Source of the DNA: Gaertneriomyces semiglobifer
Lineage: Eukaryota > Chytridiomycota > Chytridiomycetes > Spizellomycetales > Spizellomycetaceae
Direction of reading: 5' to 3'
DNA: 64,000 bases
Assembly (NCBI GenBank): GCA_025558075.1
Contig: JAHLKF010000027.1
Span: forward strand, 203,233 to 267,232
The position numbers and the translations under genes are program-made. Positions within the stretch are counted from its first letter, which is position 1. Each line of letters opens with the position of its first letter. Below are positions 58,629 to 64,000 of this stretch, piece by piece. The notes beneath the pieces were generated by a model. The model made no database searches. It worked only from the letters and a program-made list of their open reading frames with translations, and had not been told where the DNA came from.

Positions 58629-59923
58629 ATGTCATCCTTCAAGTACCCCGTTCACGCTATGTACGCCCCGCAGCCGCTCCAACATCCCTTACGACCCCGT
58701 GCCGCTTCCTGCCCAACTGTTCGTCCTCCCCCTGCTGCCAATCCTGACACCAACACTATACACGTCGCCTACAGGCAAGTTTCTCATCATCGAGCGCGTT
58801 GGCGCTTCTATCGCAGCTCTCTGTTGCTCGCTTTACTAATTCTCGCATTGTGTTCTTACTAGACCTGGCGTGACCGATCGCGGAGAGCTGTACTTGTACT
58901 TCCGTGACTATGACGGTTTCGATCTCTTCGCGTTTTATGATCACTACTGCTTCGTCCGCTTCAGAGAGAAGGGCGCTGCTCGAAAGGCGTTGACGCGGCC
59001 TGCTCCGCAAGGTGTCATCACTCTCGAAGCCGCTCAAAAGAACTACCGGGTTCCATATCCACAGCCTGAGGACGGAAACTCACCTTGTAAGGTGCTCCAC
59101 ATTACGCATTTGCCAACAAACTACTCCAAGGATGAGATGTGCAAGGTTTTCCGCGCATTCCCTGGGTAAGCTGCTTATGGTTTCATTGGTTCATGAAACT
59201 ATCGTTTGTTAACGTGTATTGCTCAGGTTCGTTAAGGCACAATTTCACGGAAAGTACGGTTATGCGTTTTACGAGTCTGACATTGCTGCCTCGAAATGCT
59301 GGATGAGGCTCCGTGACGAGACCAATCTGGTAGTCAGTTACGCCAAGAACGCCAAGTCGGAAGAAGAGGATATTTCGCTCATGGAACGGGAGCAACGCGT
59401 ACTTCCAATTGGTATCCCTAGAGCGCAACGTCTTGCTCTGCCTCCACGTCTCCATATCCCAACACCACCTTATTCCTATAATGCAACTGCCGAAGACTTT
59501 TATAGTCTACTGAGTCGCGAGAGCATCAAGCAGCTAGATGCTGATATTACCAATGATTTCGAAAAACTTTTGGTGGAGTCCCACAATCGTCTATACCCCA
59601 ACGCGTTCGAACCACGGTACCCATGCAAAGCGGAACCTACTCTCACCAGCTCTTCAGAGGAAGACGAAACGACATTGTGCAGCGAAAAGTTTGAAGAGGA
59701 ACTGTCCCTGGAGGACGGTTTCTCATACGTGAGCGAAGTCAGCTCTCCTGTGACTCACGGGTCGCGCACTCTTGTCAACAGCCCTGCTACGAGCCCTGGC
59801 CATCCCGAGTATCCACGAACATACCGTAAAGCCTCATGGACTTACACCACTCCTCTTTCTGCTCCGATTCTCCACGGTCGCTTTTTGCGACCCACTTTTC
59901 ACGGCAGTGATCGTTACCTGTAA
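58629..59923 (+). CDS. RRM RNA-binding protein with a GC-AG intron
   Basis: Exons 58629..58774, 58863..59165 and 59227..59923 (381 residues). ATG 58629 gives MSSFKYPVHAMYAPQPLQHP. The first RRM-like domain has IHVAYRPGVTDRGELYLYF and HYCFVRFREKGAARKAL; the second has VLHITHLPTNYSKDEMCKVF and KYGYAFYESDIAASKCWMRL. A Ser/Pro/Thr-rich tail follows. The first intron begins GCAAGT after AG, a classical GC donor, and splicing it keeps phase. Function is probably mRNA regulation; no ortholog is named. The leader is unusually long (see the preceding region). Confidence 0.8.
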
Positions 59924-60458
59924 ATATCCTGACGACTTCCCGCGCGCTCTTCTGGCACTCGGAACGCTGTGCCCATTCATGTCTATTTATTGGATAGTGT
60001 CGGACGCACTTACTTTTTTTTTGCTTGCTCTTAAACTGGGTGCCTGAACTTGGACTGTGGACTTTCTTTGTATTACGTAGGGCCTGGAACTTTGATCACA
60101 TAGTAGTTAGTTGTATCATATGAACGTTTTAATTTGCTTGTACACAAGATATGAAATATGCTTATTTCTTTAGTTGCTCTCGATTTGTGAATAATTGTGA
60201 AGGACGTTGGAAGCCTCGGCCAGCGCGCGTTCACACGAGTTCACACCGATGTTCTCTGGGATGCAACTCTCGATACCAGTGACAGGTCCACGCATCGACG
60301 AGTTCAGCGCCTGTTAAGGTCCGAGCTTGCTTTCAAAGGATGTTCCAAGGCCGCGTGACATGTCTCAGAGAGCACTCGTTGCTTCGCATCCAGATACATA
60401 TTGTCTCTTCTTTGACTTTCGCCCTCGACTACCAACCTATTCATTACTTCCTTCAGGC
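59924..60458. other. 3' / intergenic region
   Basis: Downstream of the RRM gene; AT-rich near 60100-60200. An ORF opens at 60327 but its early part is not convincing. Nothing else. Confidence 0.4.
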
Positions 60459-61430
60459 ATGGCATCCCAAGAGTGCACTAAAGTCACCCAATTGATCGAA
60501 GATGTCGTAGGCCGATCACCAACCACCATCGTTATGCGCCGAGACACCACATCTCGCAAAACCTGGACGTCCTTACTTGCAATTCAACAGCACTGTTTCC
60601 ATTGGGACATATTCTGCGTTAACGTCCCAGGATATGTCCCAATGGAAAGAGAGCCGTCAAGGTGAAGTGCAACTACCCACCGAGTGCTATGATGAGTTGG
60701 GATTATGTCGGACTGCTCATCCAGCAACACCCAGACTGTGCCCTCGACCTCGACCACCTCAACTTCAGCCATGACGCCGGGAGACATTCGCAAGATGTGG
60801 ACGCATATAAGCGCATATAAGGGCGTTCGGAGTGTCAGTGATACTATGAAATGCTTTGAGCGTTCGAGCGTTTGAGCAGAAATCACAAAGTTTATGATAT
60901 CACTGACACTCCTGGATGAGATCTGCATTGTGGAGGCTCCTGAGTGGGCCAGGGACCTAGATCTAGAGGTATGCCTCACATACAATTGACATGTTCGGAC
61001 ACTTCCGCGAACCGCCGCTCCGAAGCAATAAGACAGCGCCTCCATTTTTGCGGTCGAGTAGGAATGCCCGTTGGAGAAAGATGTGATCAACCATTGCAGT
61101 TGAAACAATTTACCGTCCAATCATGATCAACGTTGCCAGAGGCGATGAGATGTGGGAAGTTTCCTCCTATCCGGCCATCGAAGCCCATTTCGAAGTCCTT
61201 CAAACTTTACATTCCGCAACTTTGATTATCTTTCGGAACGTTCTCTGTGTATGTGTGTTGGGGCGCATTGAAAACACGTTTTTATAGATGGCAGCAACGT
61301 GCGTTAGCAAAACTGTGCACGAGTTGTTGCCATGGTAAACATAGTTCTCGCAAAGGTGTCAGCGAACATCAGAAGGAACCAGATGCATTAAGGCGTAAGA
61401 CGGCGGCTGGGCAAGTGGAAGCCTTCTAAA
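60459..61430 (+). CDS. unresolved multi-exon locus, function unknown
   Basis: Several separated stretches read as protein on the plus strand: MASQECTKVTQLIEDVVGRS from 60459; DYVGLLIQQHPDCALDLDHL near 60705-60790; LLDEICIVEAPEWARDLDLE near 60915-60970 before a GTATGC donor; then ETIYRPIMINVARGDEMW and SYPAIEAHFEVLQTLHSATL near 61103-61240 before a GTATGT donor; and HQKEPDALRRKTAAGQVEAF ending 61429. I could not join the first two in phase with a normal-sized intron. Two perfect inverted repeats lie within. No family recognised. May be a real gene, a decayed one, or a gene disturbed by an insertion. Confidence 0.35.
60596..60648. repeat. perfect 17-bp inverted repeat, 19-nt loop
   Basis: TTTCCATTGGGACATAT at 60596-60612 and its exact complement at 60632-60648, separated by 19 nt. 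It would form a strong hairpin in RNA or single-stranded DNA. Confidence 0.95.
60829..60912. repeat. perfect 15-bp inverted repeat, 54-nt spacer
   Basis: GGAGTGTCAGTGATA at 60829-60843 and its exact complement TATCACTGACACTCC at 60898-60912. The spacer holds short GAGCGTT repeats. About 10 bp before the left arm is a tandem GCATATAA pair (60803-60820). Confidence 0.9.
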
Positions 61431-61578
61431 AGCAATCCGAGGTTGTAGAAGGTCTTTGGGAAACCCTGTGCCGATTTTTGTTCAGGTTTGGACGTTCGTT
61501 TGCGGCTGTATTTAGTTAGGTCGAACAGTGGGAAGTTCTGGGAACAACACTTGAAGGCACAGACAGGGATCTACCGCA

Positions 61579-64000
61579 ATGAAGGTAAGGCTGAACATCT
61601 CTGCTTCCTGCGTACCTGACGTCTGCTAAAACAGGCTCTAGTTCGGAAAGCATATCGCGGCGCAAGAGTCTCTTCACCCATCCACCCCTTTTGTGAACTA
61701 CAAGGGCCTTAAGAAGATCATAGGTGGTCTCACCGCGCAGGATGGAGGTTTGACGTTAACGGCAAGTCCACCGGACATTAGTAGAGCGAGCCCAGCAAGT
61801 AGAGATCTTCTGGAATCGCAGTTCGCGGCAAGCGAAGTTGGCTGGAGCACCGAGAACAAGGAGGTTAGAAAGAGGTTCTTCTGGGGAGTAGAGCGAGAAG
61901 TTGAAAAGGTGGGTATCATGAATCTGGTTGTCCATTGATGCGCTTTTTAAAAGTAAGCACTTCTTATGGCTTCTCATTCACCAGTATGCTTCCAGATAAA
62001 CGCTTTCTACCTGCAAAAAGAAGCAGAGCTGAAGACACGACTGAAATCTCTTGTTGACAAGAAACGCAAACTCGAAGAAAAGGAAGCAGGGCGGAATGTG
62101 GCTGGGTCATATATTGCGCTTAGAGATGGCTTCCTTGCGTTTCGTGACGATCTATCGAAGCTTCAAAACTTTGTCGAACTCAACGCCACTGGTTTCCGAA
62201 AGATTTTGAAGAAATGGGACAAGCGATCCAAAAGTGCGACCAAAGAGATATTTCTTTCCAGACAAATTGAAATCCAACCGTGCTTCAACCGGCAGGCGTT
62301 AGCGGAACTGTCTGATGTTGCAGGACAATCATTAAGTGATCTGGAACGTGTAGTCGGCGATCACGATGTGTCCCGTGGTATCGAAGAGCTTCAAGAAGTG
62401 TTTTCTGACGAGGTGAAGGCTCAGGAGCAAGTCGCTAGCCTTCTAAAATTTAATGACGCCGCAGGTCTGGAAGGGTACCTGTCGAGCCAATCTTCGGACG
62501 CCGATACGACATCACTTCCCCATGTCTTTCTCCGCTACTGCGCAACCACCTCTAAAGAATGTCTTGCTGTACTGTTGAAATCGGATGCTATGAATCTCAA
62601 TTATATTGACGATGTTTCTTACCGAACCGCACTGCACGAGCTGTGTATTTCTGGACGCGCCGACATACTTGAGCTTTGTCTTTCACATAGTTCTTTGCCA
62701 TCCGTGTCCTCACCGGACAATTATGGCCGCACGGCGCTTCATTACGCCGCGATGAATGACCATGTCGAGTGCATTTTGGCTCTAATCAGGCATGGTGCGG
62801 AAGTAAACGCTCTAGATCATGACCGATGTACGCCGCTAGTGCTTGCCATCATTGCGGGCCACGCGAAGTCTGTAAGACTACTCCTGCAAGAAGGTGGTGC
62901 TCGCATTGAACCATCAACAGCGACAGCCCCGATTCCGCTCAGTCTTGCATGTCAGTACGGGCATTACGAAATCACGGAACTGTTGTTGCACGCTGGGGCA
63001 CAGATGAGCTCGAATGTTGAAGGTTTGAGTCCATTGCATGTGACATCGAGGGCAGGTCATGCGGACCTAGCCAGGTTATTAATTGAACATGGAGCCAACG
63101 TCGAAGAACGCGACATTTTCAATGGTTGGACCCCGTTGTTCTACGCATGCTCTGAAGGGCACACCGAGTGTGTTCGTGTTCTCGTAGATGCCGGTGCTAA
63201 GCGCGATGTTCGCGATGAGAACGGGTGGACGCCCTGGTGTTTCGCAGTATATCGAGGCTGTTGGAGTGTTGAAGACGTGGTACGCGTAGATGAGGACGAC
63301 GGCACGCCCGGCACGCACATTGACTCCATGCAAACTGATCAGATGCCTGACCTGTTGCTAGACGACTTGCCCACTTTATCGTTGCCTCCACCAATGCTTC
63401 CTTTCCGAATGTATGGTCACTCGTACCTTGAAAATAAGCATAGCGTGGAAATCGTGTTGCCCAAAAACCCTGTCGCGCTTTTCCCCTCTTCTTTATCTAC
63501 ACCCCGATCTGAGTTCCTTGCGAGTTGTCTTGTCGCAACCGTCTGGCGCAGAGTACACCATCTCGCTACCAACGCCCACCTCCGACACTTACCGATTTCT
63601 TGCTGCCAACCTGGAGTCATTCCGCGTTGATGTGTCAGTGTACCCTGTCTTCGGCAGCAGATGTCTGGGCAAAGGCGTTCTATTTGGCGGCGCTATAGAG
63701 ACAGTTGTGCAGTCGTGGCATGGAGGCGGGGAACTGGGATATGTCGATGTTCCCATATTGGCCGAGATAACGAGCAAAGAGGCAGCATTTCCTGTGTTGG
63801 GCGGATAAAACTTGGTGTAGAAGCCGTCAGTCCGCTAGTAAGAAAGAATAAGAGTACGGTGAGTTACGTTGCTGCATCCTTGCAGACTTGCGGCATTCTG
63901 ACCATTTCGCAGACCCTTTCTCACCCGCCGACTCCAACCACATTATCCTCAACCTATCTTGAAGCCAAAGTTTACCTCACGTCGGATCGTATACTACCAG
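61579..64000 (+). CDS. SPX-ankyrin protein of the PHO81/GDE1 type, with two apparent frame changes, 3' end cut
   Basis: Exons 61579..61584 (just Met-Lys), 61642..61908 and from 61996. The SPX domain reads MKFGKHIAAQES, FVNYKGLKKIIGGL and FRKILKKWDKRSKSATKEIF. At least five ankyrin repeats follow (YGRTALHYAAMNDHVECIL, LSPLHVTSRAGHADLARLL, GWTPLFYACSEGHTECVRVL). The text after MLPFRMYGHSYLENKHSVEI continues the family C2-like region, but near 63480-63490 (TTTTCCCC) the homologous reading moves one base forward (SSLRVVLSQPSGAEYTISLP), and near 63805 (AAAA) it returns to the first frame (IKLGVEAVSPLV). GDPD, if present, lies beyond the window. PHO81 signalling or GDE1 phosphodiesterase cannot be separated here. 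Confidence 0.8.

Noticed and set aside
60596..60912. Transposon call for the inverted-repeat locus
   Set aside because: No transposase, no target-site duplication recognised and only one copy visible in the window.
60584..61120. Minus-strand open frame of 178 codons
   Set aside because: Starts with TTG, crosses both inverted repeats and lies opposite stretches that read better on the plus strand.

Overview
The window is nuclear DNA of a fungus: dense protein-coding genes on both strands, short introns (most 50-90 nt, GT-AG, often with a CTAAC/CTAAT-like branch site), short intergenic gaps, single-copy housekeeping genes and one Pol III tRNA. A dynein axonemal assembly factor (DNAAF3) gene points to an organism that builds a motile flagellum. 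Together with fungal-type genes (SulP permease, SPX-ankyrin PHO81/GDE1-like protein, PCL-type cyclin, Crz1-like zinc finger) this suggests a zoosporic fungus, most likely a chytrid-grade lineage. The lineage is inference; no species is claimed.

Layout. 0-13 kb: eIF2D (cut by the left edge), CWF19-like splicing factor, F-box protein, ESCRT-III VPS20, U3 processome UTP11, APC/C subunit CDC27, SRP receptor beta, SDH assembly factor SDHAF1. 13-23 kb: thioredoxin-fold membrane protein, DPY30/Sdc1, UPF1, SulP/STAS permease. 23-33 kb: U3-55K/RRP9, DUF2231 membrane protein, small SANT/Myb protein, mitochondrial bL9, mitochondrial acyl carrier protein, glycyl-tRNA synthetase with a spliced mitochondrial leader. 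33-43 kb: unidentified gene, DNAAF3, ARPC4, NPL4, ALA dehydratase, TTI2, P-TEFb/CTDK-type cyclin. 43-54 kb: tRNA-Ser(AGA), PHO80-like cyclin, ULK3-like kinase, Crz1-like C2H2 factor, syntaxin-8-like SNARE, mitochondrial MSH1. 54-64 kb: eL27, an interrupted ORF, Rogdi/RAV2, RRM protein with a GC-AG intron and long leader, an unresolved locus with perfect inverted repeats, and an SPX-ankyrin gene with two apparent frame changes, cut by the right edge.

The genes are ordinary eukaryotic core functions, not an operon or island. Recurrent themes are mitochondrial biogenesis (bL9m, ACP, GlyRS leader, SDHAF1, MSH1), U3 snoRNP (UTP11, RRP9) and phosphate signalling candidates (PCL cyclin, SPX-ankyrin protein). 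Divergent pairs with short shared promoters are common. I found no mobile element, CRISPR array, rRNA or clear undescribed system. The most unusual signals are the GlyRS alternative 5' exons, the inverted-repeat locus near 60.6-60.9 kb, the ORF interrupted by TGA near 55.06 kb, and the double frame change near 63.5-63.8 kb. Exon boundaries were assigned by eye from splice consensus and reading phase.
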